Source: Mycolicibacterium baixiangningiae (GTDB taxonomy: Bacteria > Actinomycetota > Actinomycetes > Mycobacteriales > Mycobacteriaceae). From it: 64,000 bases of DNA. A program made the position numbers and the translations under genes. The stretch spans positions 3,224,001-3,288,000 of the forward strand of contig NZ_CP066218.1 in assembly GCF_016313185.1 (NCBI RefSeq), given 5' to 3'. Below are positions 26,334-35,121 of this stretch, in pieces. Position 1 is the stretch's first letter, and each line of letters starts with the position of its first letter. The notes under the pieces were generated by a model, which did not search any database, was not told the DNA's origin, and worked only from the letters and a program-made list of their open reading frames with translations.

Positions 26334-27287
26334 ATGCTGATCCGACGTATCGCGCGACCCATGTTGTCTGCTGTGTTCATCGGGCGCGGAGTGGAGGCGC
26401 TTCGGAGCCCCAAACCGGCTGCCGATGCCGCCAGGCCGACGCTCGAAAACCTGAGCAAACTGCCTGACCCGGTGGGAACCAATGTGCCGTCCAACGCCGA
26501 GACGGTCGCCCGCATCACCGCGGGCGTTCAGATCGGTGGTGGGTTGCTGCTGGCCTCCGGCAAGCTGCCCCGCCTCGCGTCCGCGGCGCTGGCGTTCAGT
26601 GTGGTGCCGGGCAGCCTGGGCGGTCACACCTTCTGGAACGAGACCGACCCCGCCCGCAAAGCCGAAGAGCGCCGCGCCTTCCTCACCGACGTGAGCCTGA
26701 TCGGCGGCCTGATCATCGCCGCGGTCGACACCGAAGGCAAACCCTCTCTCGGCTGGCGTGGCCGCCGCGCCGCCCGCAAGGTGACCGCAGCCCTGCCCGT
26801 CGGCGCGGCCGCCGGCGGCTCGCTGACCGACAGTGAATTCGCCGAGAAACTCGGGCACGGCCTGCAGGTCGGCGCCGAGCGCGGCCGCGAGTTGGCCAGT
26901 GTGGCCGGCAAGCGCGGCGCGGAGTTCGCCGAAGTCGCCCGCGAGCGGGGTGCGGAGTTCGCCGAGGTCGCCTCCAAGCGCGGTGCCGAACTGGCGGAAG
27001 TGGCCAGCAAGCGCAGTGCCGAGCTGGCGGAAGTCGCGAGCAAGCGCAGCGCCGAACTGGCCGACGTGGCCGGCAAGCGCGGCGCGGTGCTCGCCGAAGT
27101 CGCCCGCGAGCGCGGGTCGGAGTGGGCCGAGCTGGCACGGGATCGCGCGCCCGAACTCGCCGATGTCGCCAAAGGGCGCAGCGCCGAACTCGCGGAACTC
27201 GCGCGTGAACAGGCCGCCGTTCTGGCCGAGACCACCCGCAGTCAGGCCAAGCTGACCAAGAAGCAGGCCAAGCGCCGCCTGAAGTAA
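26334..27287 (+). CDS. DoxX-like membrane protein with eleven 11-residue repeats, 317 aa
   Basis: The first 140 residues resemble the DoxX family: a helix near 8-20, [30 protein letters not shown] and a last helix [12 protein letters not shown]. Residues 180-300 are eleven back-to-back 11-mers of the form A-x-K/R-R-G/S-A-E-L/F-A-E-V, then a Lys-rich tail. An 11-residue period predicts a long, charged, amphipathic helix, as in LEA or apolipoprotein-like proteins. Function unknown; envelope binding of the tail is a guess. ATG 26334 is the first start after the xylB divergent region. A strong hairpin follows the stop. Confidence 0.8.
   Translation: MLIRRIARPMLSAVFIGRGVEALRSPKPAADAARPTLENLSKLPDPVGTNVPSNAETVARITAGVQIGGGLLLASGKLPRLASAALAFSVVPGSLGGHTFWNETDPARKAEERRAFLTDVSLIGGLIIAAVDTEGKPSLGWRGRRAARKVTAALPVGAAAGGSLTDSEFAEKLGHGLQVGAERGRELASVAGKRGAEFAEVARERGAEFAEVASKRGAELAEVASKRSAELAEVASKRSAELADVAGKRGAVLAEVARERGSEWAELARDRAPELADVAKGRSAELAELAREQAAVLAETTRSQAKLTKKQAKRRLK
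26871..27233 (+). repeat. Tandem array of eleven 33-bp units in the DoxX-like gene
   Basis: Eleven in-frame 33-bp units encode the 11-mers at residues 180-300. Units 3 to 6 are nearly identical at the protein level ([11 protein letters not shown] and [11 protein letters not shown]); the outer units have drifted. Such arrays can change copy number by slippage or recombination between strains. Confidence 0.85.
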
Positions 27288-27309
27288 CCACCAACGAATC
27301 TGATCTTGT

Positions 27310-27339
27310 CGAACCGGGCGGGTCGAACCGCCCGGTTCG
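27310..27339 (+). terminator. Intrinsic terminator after the DoxX-like gene
   Basis: CGAACCGGGCGG at 27310-27321 pairs perfectly with 27328-27339 across a 6-nt loop, followed by TCATGTTT. A 12-bp GC-rich stem 22 bp after the stop at 27287 fits an intrinsic terminator with a weak U-tract, as is usual in actinobacteria. Confidence 0.7.
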
Positions 27340-27395
27340 TCATGTTTCGGCGGTAGATTCGTGTGCACCCCACAACGCGGTCAGGAGCGGATGCG

Positions 27396-27980
27396 ATGAC
27401 AACCGGTGACTATCCCCCCCAGCCGGGCCAGCCCCCGTACGGCGAACCTCCCTACGGGCAGCCCCAGTACGGGCAACCGCAATACGGTCAGCCGCAGTAC
27501 GGTCAGCCGCAATACGGGCAACCGCAATACGGCGGCGGTTACCCGCCTCCCATGGGAGGGCAGGTTCCGGGCAGCCTGGGGATGCGCTTCCTGGCCCGAT
27601 TGATCGACGGCCTCATCGTCGGCATCGTCGGCGGTCTGCTCATCGCGTTGACCGATTCGATGTCCAACGTGTGGATCACCGGATTGTTCACCGGCGCGCT
27701 GTCTTTCCTGTACTTCGTCGCGTTCGAGGTGACGCAGGGCTGGACCCCGGGCAAGAAGCTGCTGGGGATGAGCGTGCACGGCCCCGGCGGCGCCCCGAAG
27801 CCGTCGGCGTCCCAGTCGGCGATCCGTAACCTGTTCACCCTGCTCCCGATCATCCCGTTCATCGGTGGACTGCTCGGCGTCATCGCCATCGTGGTGATCG
27901 CGGTGACGATCAACGGCAGCCCGACCAAACAGGGCAAACACGACGAGATGGCCGGCGGCACCCAGGTGGTCAAGGGCTGA
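27396..27980 (+). CDS. RDD-family membrane protein with GQPQY repeats, 194 aa
   Basis: A Pro/Gln/Tyr-rich N-terminus contains five GQPQY units (residues 21-45) and is followed by an RDD domain: [24 protein letters not shown], a second hydrophobic segment, [16 protein letters not shown], and a C-terminal helix. RDD proteins have unknown or varied roles; proline-rich cytosolic tails of this type occur on many mycobacterial membrane proteins and may mediate contacts. AGGAG 8 nt before the ATG at 27396 fixes the start. A 12-bp hairpin follows the stop. Confidence 0.85.
   Translation: MTTGDYPPQPGQPPYGEPPYGQPQYGQPQYGQPQYGQPQYGQPQYGGGYPPPMGGQVPGSLGMRFLARLIDGLIVGIVGGLLIALTDSMSNVWITGLFTGALSFLYFVAFEVTQGWTPGKKLLGMSVHGPGGAPKPSASQSAIRNLFTLLPIIPFIGGLLGVIAIVVIAVTINGSPTKQGKHDEMAGGTQVVKG
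27456..27530 (+). repeat. Five 15-bp units encoding GQPQY
   Basis: Five consecutive 15-bp units code for GQPQY at residues 21-45 of the RDD protein. Codon usage alternates (CAATAC/CAGTAC, GGGCAA/GGTCAG), so the units are similar rather than identical in DNA. Confidence 0.85.
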
Positions 27981-28003
27981 ATCGCCCTGCGTCGCAAGCA
28001 CGG

Positions 28004-28031
28004 AAGTCCCCCGACGGTTGTCGGGGGACTT
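28004..28031. terminator. Bidirectional hairpin between the RDD gene and gntP
   Basis: AAGTCCCCCGAC pairs perfectly with GTCGGGGGACTT around a GGTT loop: a 12-bp stem placed between two convergent genes. TCTCGTTT follows on the plus strand. It probably ends transcription from both sides. Confidence 0.8.
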
Positions 28032-28073
28032 CTCGTTTCGGGGCAGCGTGCCGTCGTCACCCGGCGGTGTGCG

Positions 28074-29573
28074 TCATATGAAGATGCCGAGCAGCAGCAC
28101 GAACACCAACCCGGTGACCGAGAGCACCGTCTCCATGAGCGACCACGTCTTGATGGTCTGGCCGACCGACATCCCGAAGAACTCCTTGACGAGCCAGAAG
28201 CCGGCGTCGTTGACGTGGCTGAAGAACAGCGAGCCCGCACCGACGGCCAGTACTATCAAGGACACCTCCCCGCTGCTCAAACCCTCGATCAGCCCCAGCA
28301 TGAGCGACGATGCGGTGATGGTGGCGACCGTCGCAGAACCGGTGGCGAGCCGGATCAGCACCGCCAGCACCCATGCCAGCAGGATCACCGAAACGTTTGC
28401 GGCGGTGGCCCATTCGGCGAGCTTGGTACCGATGCCGGTGTCGACGAGCACCTGCTTGAAACCGCCGCCGGCGGCGACGATGAGGATGATCCCGGCGACG
28501 GGAGGCAGCGAGGATTCGATGCACTTGACGATCTGATCGCGGGTCATCCCCGCGCCCCTGCCGAGCGTGAAGATGCCGACCACGACGGCGATCAGCAGCG
28601 CCATGAGCGGGCGGCCCAGCACGTCGAAGGTCTGACGCAGCAGATTGGACTCGTCGTCGATGAAGATGTCGACCAACGCCTTGCCCATCATCAGGGCGAC
28701 GGGCAGCAGCACACTGAACAGCGTGATGCCGAACGAGGGCCTGCGGCGCTGCGCCAGTGTGCCCGTCGTGGAGACCGCCGGGTTCGCGGCACCCGGCGCA
28801 TCGCGTTGCGGATCGGACGTCCCGGCCGCAGGCGTATGTGCCGCCGAACCCTTTGCACCGGAAGCGAAATCGTCGGCGTCGAAGCGATCGGGCACATCGA
28901 GCACCACCCAGCGTCCGGCGAGTTTGCCGAACAGTGGCCCGGCGACGATGGTCGTGGGGATCGCGACCGCGACGCCGAGGGCCAGCGTGATGCCGAGGTC
29001 GGCTCCCAGGAGGTCGATCGCGGTGAGCGGCCCGGGGTGCGGCGGAACGAGTCCGTGCATGGCCGACAGGCCGGCCAGTGCGGGGATGCCGACGGTGATC
29101 AGCGAGAGCCCTGACCGGCGCGCGACCAGGTAGATGACCGGCATCAACAGAACGAGCCCGATCTCGAAGAACATCGGGAGTCCGATGATGGCGCCCACGA
29201 GGGCCATCGCCCACGGCAGCGACCGTGGCGAGGCGTGTCCGACGATGGTGTCGACGATCTCGTCGGCCCCGCCGGAATCGGCGAGCAGCTTGGCGAACAT
29301 CGCGCCGAGTGCGATCAGGATGCCGACACCCGCAGCCGTGCTGCCGAATCCGTCCGCGAACGAATCCAGGCCGTCGCCGATGTTCACCCCGGCCACCACG
29401 CCGACCGTGATCGCACCGAAGATCAGGGCCAGGAACGGGTGCAGTTTGGCGATGGTGATCAACAGGACGATGACCGCGATGCCGGCCAGGGCCGCCAACA
29501 CCAGTTGTGGACCACCGGCGACGGGTTCGGGCAACTCGGTGTCTACCGCCAGGAAAGTCAGTGCCGCGGTCAT
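28074..29573 (-). CDS. gntP: Gluconate:H+ symporter, GntP family, 499 aa
   Basis: An importer with about 12-14 membrane segments. Family marks include GFGSTAAGVGILIALGAMFAKLL, PMFFEIGLVLLMPV, the conserved GLVPPHPGPLTA and LIRLATGSATVATITA, and SHVNDAGFWLVKEFF. A hydrophilic, Ala/Asp-rich insert of about 50 residues lies mid-protein, longer than in E. coli GntP. The ATG at 29573 overlaps the gntK stop (ATGA), so transport and phosphorylation of gluconate are translationally coupled. Substrate could extend to related sugar acids. Confidence 0.92.
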   Translation of the reverse strand: MTAALTFLAVDTELPEPVAGGPQLVLAALAGIAVIVLLITIAKLHPFLALIFGAITVGVVAGVNIGDGLDSFADGFGSTAAGVGILIALGAMFAKLLADSGGADEIVDTIVGHASPRSLPWAMALVGAIIGLPMFFEIGLVLLMPVIYLVARRSGLSLITVGIPALAGLSAMHGLVPPHPGPLTAIDLLGADLGITLALGVAVAIPTTIVAGPLFGKLAGRWVVLDVPDRFDADDFASGAKGSAAHTPAAGTSDPQRDAPGAANPAVSTTGTLAQRRRPSFGITLFSVLLPVALMMGKALVDIFIDDESNLLRQTFDVLGRPLMALLIAVVVGIFTLGRGAGMTRDQIVKCIESSLPPVAGIILIVAAGGGFKQVLVDTGIGTKLAEWATAANVSVILLAWVLAVLIRLATGSATVATITASSLMLGLIEGLSSGEVSLIVLAVGAGSLFFSHVNDAGFWLVKEFFGMSVGQTIKTWSLMETVLSVTGLVFVLLLGIFI

Positions 29574-30085
29574 CGGTTCTCCTGTTCGATGGGGCGGGAA
29601 GCGGTCGACATCACGTAGGTTTCGATGATCGAGTCGATGTCCTTGGCCACGTCGATCGTGAGGCCGCGCTCGTCGTCGGTCAGCGGCTCCAAGGTCGCGA
29701 ACTGCGACGCCAGCAGCGTGGCAGGCATGAAGTGTCCGGGACGGCTGGCCTGCCGTCGCCCGATGACCTCCTGGGTGCCGGACAGGTGGATGAATTCGAC
29801 ACCGGGACAGTGCCGGCGGAGTTGGTCGCGGTAGCGGCGCTTGAGCGCCGAACAACTCATGACGCCGCCGTCCGAATGAGCGGCCAGCCACTCTCCGATC
29901 GCTTCCAGCCACGGGTAGCGGTCGTCGTCGTCGAGTGGTTGTCCCGTAGTCATCTTCGCGATGTTGGCCGGTGGGTGGAAGTCGTCGGCATCGGCGAACG
30001 GCACCCGTAGCCGCTGTCCCAGCGCCGCGCCCACGGTGGACTTACCCGAGCCCGACACGCCCATGACCACGATCGGTGATCCCAT
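29570..30085 (-). CDS. gntK: Gluconokinase, 171 aa
   Basis: Phosphorylates D-gluconate to 6-phosphogluconate for the pentose phosphate pathway. P-loop GVSGSGKST at 9-17, then FADADDFHPPANIAKMTTGQPLDDDDRYPWL, the family substrate segment, and SCSALKRRYRDQLR. Full length for GntK. First gene of gntK-gntP. The divergent gene at 30138 starts 52 bp away, so promoters for both sides must sit in that short gap. No gntR-type regulator is adjacent. Confidence 0.94.
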   Translation of the reverse strand: MGSPIVVMGVSGSGKSTVGAALGQRLRVPFADADDFHPPANIAKMTTGQPLDDDDRYPWLEAIGEWLAAHSDGGVMSCSALKRRYRDQLRRHCPGVEFIHLSGTQEVIGRRQASRPGHFMPATLLASQFATLEPLTDDERGLTIDVAKDIDSIIETYVMSTASRPIEQENR

Positions 30086-30137
30086 CCGAACCAGGTTGCC
30101 ACACCGCGGCGTTGCGCGGAGATGGTTAGCTCGTCAG

Positions 30138-31025
30138 GTGAGTAGAAGCCCGGAATTGGCCCGCCGCTTCTTCGACCGCATCGAACCCGTGCACGCCGTC
30201 ACCTACTTCGCGCCCGAAGCTCGCGCGGCGCTTGACGGCCTCGGCTACCGCGGATTCTGGATGGGCTACTTCGCTGCTCGGTCGGCGCCGCTGGGACGGG
30301 TTCCCGCCGAGGTGGTCACCGCGCTCTTCTACAACTTCGCACCAGAGCGGGTGGCGAAGGCACTGCCCGCGGCGTGGGAGGTCGCTGCCCCCGCTGCTGC
30401 GCTGCGCGCCAGGGAACAGTCCGCGGTGGCGGCACTCGGCGCCTGCGGTGTGCGCGACGGCGACGACGTTCGCACGGCCGCCGCGCTCGCGGCGAAGGCC
30501 GCACGCTCCCTGCGGGTGGACGGAAGACCTCTCTACGCGGCGAACAAGTCACTGGCGTGGCCGCAGGACCCGGTGGCCACGCTATGGCACGCGAGCACAC
30601 TGCTGCGCGAGCACCGGGGCGACGGGCACATCGCGATCCTGGCCGCGGCGGGGTTGAGCGGGCGCGAATGCAACGTGCTGCACGCGGCGGCCGGGCGGGT
30701 GCCCCGCGAAATGATCATGCGCAGCCGCGACTACGACGACGCCCAGTGGCAGCACTACACCGAGCGGTTGGCGCGGCGCGGTCTACTCGACGCGGCGGGC
30801 GAACTCACCGTGGCCGGGCACACCTTCAAGCAGGAGATCGAAGACACCACCGACGCGTTGGCGTTGACTGCGCTCGACGCCCTCGGTGACGACGAGCTCG
30901 AGACGCTGTTCCAGACGCTGACGCCGATCACCCGTGCGGTCGTCTCGTCGGGGATCATCCCCGGCGCGACCCCGATGGGCCTGTCCCGCGACGACCTCGA
31001 GGACGGCGGAGCCCACCTGAGCTGA
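30138..31025 (+). CDS. SCO6745-family helical protein, 295 aa
   Basis: A mostly helical cytoplasmic protein. It opens with ELARRFFDRIEPVHAVTYFAPEARAALDGLGYRGFWMGYFAARSAPLG-type sequence, characteristic of the actinobacterial SCO6745 group, and the C-terminal half has a winged-helix-like part (LLREHRGDGHIAILAAAGLSGRE, TERLARRGLLDAAGELTVAG). A DNA-binding or regulatory role is possible but unproven. The GTG at 30138 has no Shine-Dalgarno; TTAGCT ends 7 nt upstream at 30125-30130, suggesting a leaderless message. It is divergent from gntK. Confidence 0.72.
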   Translation: MSRSPELARRFFDRIEPVHAVTYFAPEARAALDGLGYRGFWMGYFAARSAPLGRVPAEVVTALFYNFAPERVAKALPAAWEVAAPAAALRAREQSAVAALGACGVRDGDDVRTAAALAAKAARSLRVDGRPLYAANKSLAWPQDPVATLWHASTLLREHRGDGHIAILAAAGLSGRECNVLHAAAGRVPREMIMRSRDYDDAQWQHYTERLARRGLLDAAGELTVAGHTFKQEIEDTTDALALTALDALGDDELETLFQTLTPITRAVVSSGIIPGATPMGLSRDDLEDGGAHLS

Positions 31026-31071
31026 GGGCCGTCACTTCTTGTCGAGTGCACACTTCGTCGGAGATCGCCCG

Positions 31072-31401
31072 TCAACGCGGGGCGTACATGATGAGGCCGA
31101 CACCGGCCAGGCAGACCAGCGCGCCGGTGATGTCCCATCGGTCCGGGCGGAAGCCGTCGGCCACCACACCCCACATCAGCGATCCCGCGACGAACACCCC
31201 GCCGTACGCGGCGAGGATGCGTCCGAAGTGCGCATCCGGCTGAAATGCCGCGACGAATCCGTAGGCGCCGAGTGCGAGCACACCGGCCCCCGCCCAGACC
31301 CAGCCCCGGTGCTCGCGGACTCCCTGCCACACCAGCCAGGCACCGCCGATCTCGAGCAGAGCGGCGAGGACGAACAAGGCGGCCGACTTGAGCACGATCA
31401 T
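31072..31401 (-). CDS. UPF0060 (YnfA-type) membrane protein, 109 aa
   Basis: Four hydrophobic helices with the family motifs [42 protein letters not shown] and the final [17 protein letters not shown]. Length is the usual 108-110 residues when started at ATG 31401; a frame extending to 31428 adds nine residues not seen in the family. YnfA-type proteins resemble small multidrug transporters in size, but transport by this branch is not established. It stands alone, convergent with the gene at 30138. Confidence 0.88.
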   Translation of the reverse strand: MIVLKSAALFVLAALLEIGGAWLVWQGVREHRGWVWAGAGVLALGAYGFVAAFQPDAHFGRILAAYGGVFVAGSLMWGVVADGFRPDRWDITGALVCLAGVGLIMYAPR

Positions 31402-31479
31402 GGCCGTCAGCCTGCCGTGAGCGCGCACAGAACTCCGTTGATTCGCGGCGTGTCGCGGAGCAGACGCGCGCGGTCGCGG

Positions 31480-33474
31480 TCAGGCGGTGTTGCGGTTCCA
31501 CTCCAGCCAGCCGATGCCCGTGCGCCCGTCACCCGTGGTGACCACCGCCCACGCCCTCGGGAAGTGACTCACCCGGCCGTCGGCGGCGGTGAGCCGAACA
31601 GGGGCGAAGCCGTGGATGTCCACGTCGACGGTGAGGTCACCGGGCTGCACGCTCAGCGACGTCGTCACCGGCAACCCGTTGTCGGCGAAGCTCGCCTGGG
31701 CAGTCATCTCCGTGGTCTCGGTCAACGCCGCGCCCGGCCGCTGCACATAGCCGATACTCAGTGGGTCCATGCCCGGGATCCGCAGATCGACGCCGTGCAG
31801 ATGGGTGCCGTCGTCGAGGTGCAGCGCGTTCCAGACCCAGTCCATGCTCCACCAGTCGCGCACTCCCCATGAGTGGTCGCGTTGCCCGGCCGCCCCGTCG
31901 ACGGTGTAGATGTGCCCGTCGGCGGTCACCGTGCCCGACACTGTGCAGGCGATCTCGTAGCGGGGGGTGATGCGGTACTGGTACGGCGTGCCGACGGTTG
32001 TCCACGTTAGGTCCAGCGAGAGATCCACCGGCCGGCCGGCCTCACCGCGCAACAGCGCCGAGGGGTCGTCGTGGGCCTCGCCGCGGCCGCGGACGGTGAC
32101 GCGGTAGGTGCGCAGTGGTTCGACCGCCTCGAGACCGAGATGACCGTTGGCCGTTGCGGTTTCGGTGTAGTCGTCCGGCAGTGGAGCCTCGAAGTCGACG
32201 ATGCCGATGGTCGGCATGCCGGGCCCGCACACCAACGCGTTGACCCAGGCGGCGTTGCGGTTCGGATACAACCCCAGCCGCACCCACCCGCCGAAACCCT
32301 GTGCGCCGTCGGCGAAGTCGAAATACCAGCTCTCGTTCCACAGTTCCTCGTCGCCCGGTTGGTGGGCGCCCTCGTCGGCGGCGGCGGGCTGCAGCGGCCC
32401 GTCGGCCGAGGGCTCGGGCAGCGCCGCGAGGGCATCGGTGTCGAGGACGTGTTCGCAATGGCGGTGCAGCATCGTCATGAACATCTCGTCGCCCCGCTCG
32501 GTGCGCGCGACCAGCATCGAGGAGACGATCGCCATCATCACGCCGAAGAAGCTCTGCCTGCGCACGCCTTCGCGGACGGTGTCCAGATCCACCGGGGCCC
32601 GCGGACCCAGCGCGTCGTGGTAGGCGCGCAGCAGTTCGTCGTAGTGCGCCTGCCGATCCCCGGCTGGTAGCGCACAGCCCAGGAAGTAGGCGACGTCGGT
32701 GAACGCGGGCCCCCAGGCGACGGTCTGCCAGTCGACCACCGTCAGCGAGCGGTCGGCGCCGGCCTGGCCGAACAGCATGTTGTCGAGCCGGTAGTCGCCG
32801 TGGATCAGACCGTGCGGGCGGACCGCGGCCGCCTCGGCGTCGAGGTACGCGTCGAATGCGCCGACCAGCCGCTCGCAGACGACTCGGTGCTCCGGCGCGA
32901 TCGCGTCGCCGTAGCGATCGGAGAACCCGGCCCACAGCTGACCGAGCAGCGCCTGGTTCATCGGTGACTCCCGGTTGAGCCAGTCGGCGTCGGCGAGCAT
33001 GGCGTCGCCGAGCAGTGGCCCGTGCACCCGGCCCAGTTCGGCCAGCGCCAGCGCAGCCTGTTCGACCGTGGCGCCGCGGATTTCGTCGCCGACGGTCGCG
33101 GGCGCCGCGTCACCGAGCAGGAGGTCGAATGCGCCGGAGTCGGCGTCATAGGCGGCGTGGTAGCAAGGCGCCACCGGACCCGAAAGGCTCGGGGCGATAT
33201 CGGTGTAGAACCGCACCTCGCGTTCGTAGAGTCCGAGCGCCATCCCGGTCTGCCGGCTGTTGGCGTCGGTCGCGGCGACCTTGAGGACCACCGACGCCGG
33301 ACCGGCGTCCGCGGTGCGATAGCTCAGCGACACGCGGTAGCACTCACTCATCTGGCCGGTGCCGATGCGTTCGACGCGGAAATCGGTGACGGTGCCCGCG
33401 CCCAGCACGGTGCTCAGCCACTCCGCGGTCAGGTCCGCGGGACGTTCGACGACGAGATCTGCAGTGTGAGCCAC
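31480..33474 (-). CDS. Aminoglycoside-phosphotransferase-like kinase fused to a C-terminal beta-rich domain, 664 aa
   Basis: Residues 1-340 are a protein-kinase-like (APH/choline kinase) domain. Lys65 sits in VVLKVAA, the catalytic loop is HGDYRLDN at 225-232, and metal-binding Asp248 is in VVDWQT. Residues from about 380 form a separate beta-rich domain (WYFDFADGAQGFGGWVRLG, GQRDHSWGVRDWW) resembling the lipocalin-like C-terminal half found in some uncharacterised actinobacterial proteins. A Pro/Ala/Glu linker joins them. Small-molecule or lipid phosphorylation is expected; aminoglycoside resistance is not implied. Its kinase half is a paralogue of the protein at 58582. Confidence 0.8.
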   Translation of the reverse strand: MAHTADLVVERPADLTAEWLSTVLGAGTVTDFRVERIGTGQMSECYRVSLSYRTADAGPASVVLKVAATDANSRQTGMALGLYEREVRFYTDIAPSLSGPVAPCYHAAYDADSGAFDLLLGDAAPATVGDEIRGATVEQAALALAELGRVHGPLLGDAMLADADWLNRESPMNQALLGQLWAGFSDRYGDAIAPEHRVVCERLVGAFDAYLDAEAAAVRPHGLIHGDYRLDNMLFGQAGADRSLTVVDWQTVAWGPAFTDVAYFLGCALPAGDRQAHYDELLRAYHDALGPRAPVDLDTVREGVRRQSFFGVMMAIVSSMLVARTERGDEMFMTMLHRHCEHVLDTDALAALPEPSADGPLQPAAADEGAHQPGDEELWNESWYFDFADGAQGFGGWVRLGLYPNRNAAWVNALVCGPGMPTIGIVDFEAPLPDDYTETATANGHLGLEAVEPLRTYRVTVRGRGEAHDDPSALLRGEAGRPVDLSLDLTWTTVGTPYQYRITPRYEIACTVSGTVTADGHIYTVDGAAGQRDHSWGVRDWWSMDWVWNALHLDDGTHLHGVDLRIPGMDPLSIGYVQRPGAALTETTEMTAQASFADNGLPVTTSLSVQPGDLTVDVDIHGFAPVRLTAADGRVSHFPRAWAVVTTGDGRTGIGWLEWNRNTA

Positions 33475-33537
33475 GCGATGAACGTAGCAGTGGGCTGCAT
33501 CACACTGTTGACGGGTGTCAACCGACCGCTGAACCGC

Positions 33538-35046
33538 TCAGTGCGTGGAGAGCGTGAACCCCTCCCACGCCAGTCGGCGGTCGGCATACGGGTCGTACTC
33601 GACACGGGGGCGGCGGTCGAATACGAGCACCGCGCGCTGATCGGCGCTGTAGGGCGGCCACCCGTCGCCCGGTGTGCCGGTGCGGCTGAACGTCCTCCAC
33701 CGGCGTTGTACGTCGTTGCTCACCTTGAGGGCCGAGCGGCGGTCGGCGGCGGCGGTGAGCAGCGATCCGAATCCCGTGCGGTAGACGTCGAAGACCGCGA
33801 GCAACTCGGTTGCGTGCGTGGCGCCCAGACCGGACCACCGCAGCGTGCGCGGTGTGTAGTCGTATCGGTACACATACGTCGGGGCGTGCCGCGAATGTGC
33901 TTCGGAGATCTGCCACGTGGCGGTGCCGAAGGCGAAGTCGCCGCCCAGTTCCATACACGCCGACGACTTGGGATAGCCCGGATAGGCGCCGGTGATGCGT
34001 TCACGGCGCTCGGCGTCCGAATCGGCGAGCAGCGTCTCGATCATCGGCTCCGACGTCGGCAACAGCGGCAGGAACCGGCTGAACAGGCGGCCCTCTTCGG
34101 CGTTGTTGCCCACGATCAGCGGCACGCGGTGCGCGCTGCCCTCCGTCATCGCGGCAACGGGTTCAACGGGCAGATAGTCGGTGTCGTAGGCCGGCCCGAC
34201 CGGGAACGCGCCCGGCATGTCCGTCATCCCCCGGCGGATGAGGTCTTCGAGCGCCTTGCCCAGCTCGACGGGGCGCGCGGACATCAACGCGGCCGCACCG
34301 TCTTCCCGGCGTGCGCCGAGCAGTTCGACGAAACGTTCGGCGAAAACCGCGGCGGCCTCGCGGGACCGCACCATACCGCTCGCCGGGCTCTCCGAGATCG
34401 CTTGGTGGAACAGGCCTTTGGCTTGCGGCACCGCGAGCAGCGTTGCTACGGCGTGCGCACCGGCACTCTCGCCGAACACCGTCACGTTGTCCGGGTCGCC
34501 CCCGAAGACGGCGACGTTGTCGCGCACCCAGCGCAGCGCCATCACCAGATCGCGCAGGAACAGGTTGCCGTCGATCGGGTTCTCCGGTGTGGAGAGCGTC
34601 GAGAAATCCATGCACCCCAGCGGACCGAGGCGGTAGTTGACCGAGATGTAGACACATCCCCGCCGCGCCATCGCCGCACCGTCGTAGATCGGGGTGGCCG
34701 AACTGCCGAACGCGTATCCACCGCCGTGGATGAAGAACATCACCGGCATCGGACCGTCAGGCGGTGTCTCCGGCGCGACCACATTGAGCGTCAGACAGTC
34801 CTCGCCCATCGGTTGGCGCTTGTTCACGCCGAGGAGCGTGTACTTCGGATCCTGCGGGGCGCAGTTGCCCACGCTGTGGCAGTAACGCACACCCCGCCAG
34901 GGTTCGGCGGGCAGCGGCGCGCGAAACCTCAGCCGCCCCAAGGGAGGTTGGGCGTAGGGAATCGCTCGCCACCGGTGCACGCGGTCGCGGGTGAACCCCT
35001 CGATCGTTCCGGTGCTGATGGTTGCGCGGACGGTACGCTCGTGCAT
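33538..35046 (-). CDS. lipT: Type-B carboxylesterase, LipT-like, 502 aa
   Basis: A serine alpha/beta-hydrolase of the carboxylesterase/cholinesterase family. EDCLTLNV at 82-89, oxyanion-hole HGGG at 107-110, nucleophile Ser194 in GESAGA, and a late histidine in GATHATELLAVF that fits the catalytic His. Full family length, with no signal peptide. Divergent to an lppI-like lipoprotein exactly as lipT (Rv2045c) and lppI (Rv2046) are in M. tuberculosis, which supports the name. The ATG at 35046 is preferred over an upstream frame that runs into lppI. Confidence 0.88.
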   Translation of the reverse strand: MHERTVRATISTGTIEGFTRDRVHRWRAIPYAQPPLGRLRFRAPLPAEPWRGVRYCHSVGNCAPQDPKYTLLGVNKRQPMGEDCLTLNVVAPETPPDGPMPVMFFIHGGGYAFGSSATPIYDGAAMARRGCVYISVNYRLGPLGCMDFSTLSTPENPIDGNLFLRDLVMALRWVRDNVAVFGGDPDNVTVFGESAGAHAVATLLAVPQAKGLFHQAISESPASGMVRSREAAAVFAERFVELLGARREDGAAALMSARPVELGKALEDLIRRGMTDMPGAFPVGPAYDTDYLPVEPVAAMTEGSAHRVPLIVGNNAEEGRLFSRFLPLLPTSEPMIETLLADSDAERRERITGAYPGYPKSSACMELGGDFAFGTATWQISEAHSRHAPTYVYRYDYTPRTLRWSGLGATHATELLAVFDVYRTGFGSLLTAAADRRSALKVSNDVQRRWRTFSRTGTPGDGWPPYSADQRAVLVFDRRPRVEYDPYADRRLAWEGFTLSTH

Positions 35047-35108
35047 CTTCTGACGGTAGCGAACTTCGCCCGCGGTCGCGCCTGACGGTGGTCTACGCGT
35101 CGGCCCGC

Positions 35109-35114
35109 TAACCT
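35109..35114 (+). promoter_or_regulatory. -10 box TAACCT, leaderless promoter of the lppI-like gene
   Basis: TAACCT matches TANNNT and ends 7 nt before ATG 35122, so the transcript would start at or beside the start codon. There is no Shine-Dalgarno. Inference from spacing. Confidence 0.5.
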
Positions 35115-35121
35115 GGCGACC

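Noticed and set aside
26871..27233. CRISPR-like array of about 33-bp repeats
   Set aside because: The units are contiguous without spacers and encode 11-residue protein repeats in frame.
31480..33474. Aminoglycoside resistance gene
   Set aside because: The fold is shared, but the fusion partner and divergence from known resistance enzymes give no support for antibiotic modification.
33022..35085. Plus-strand open frame of nearly 690 codons opposite the kinase fusion and lipT
   Set aside because: Antisense to two clear genes with family motifs; composition is His/Arg/Gly-rich and no start or domain supports it.
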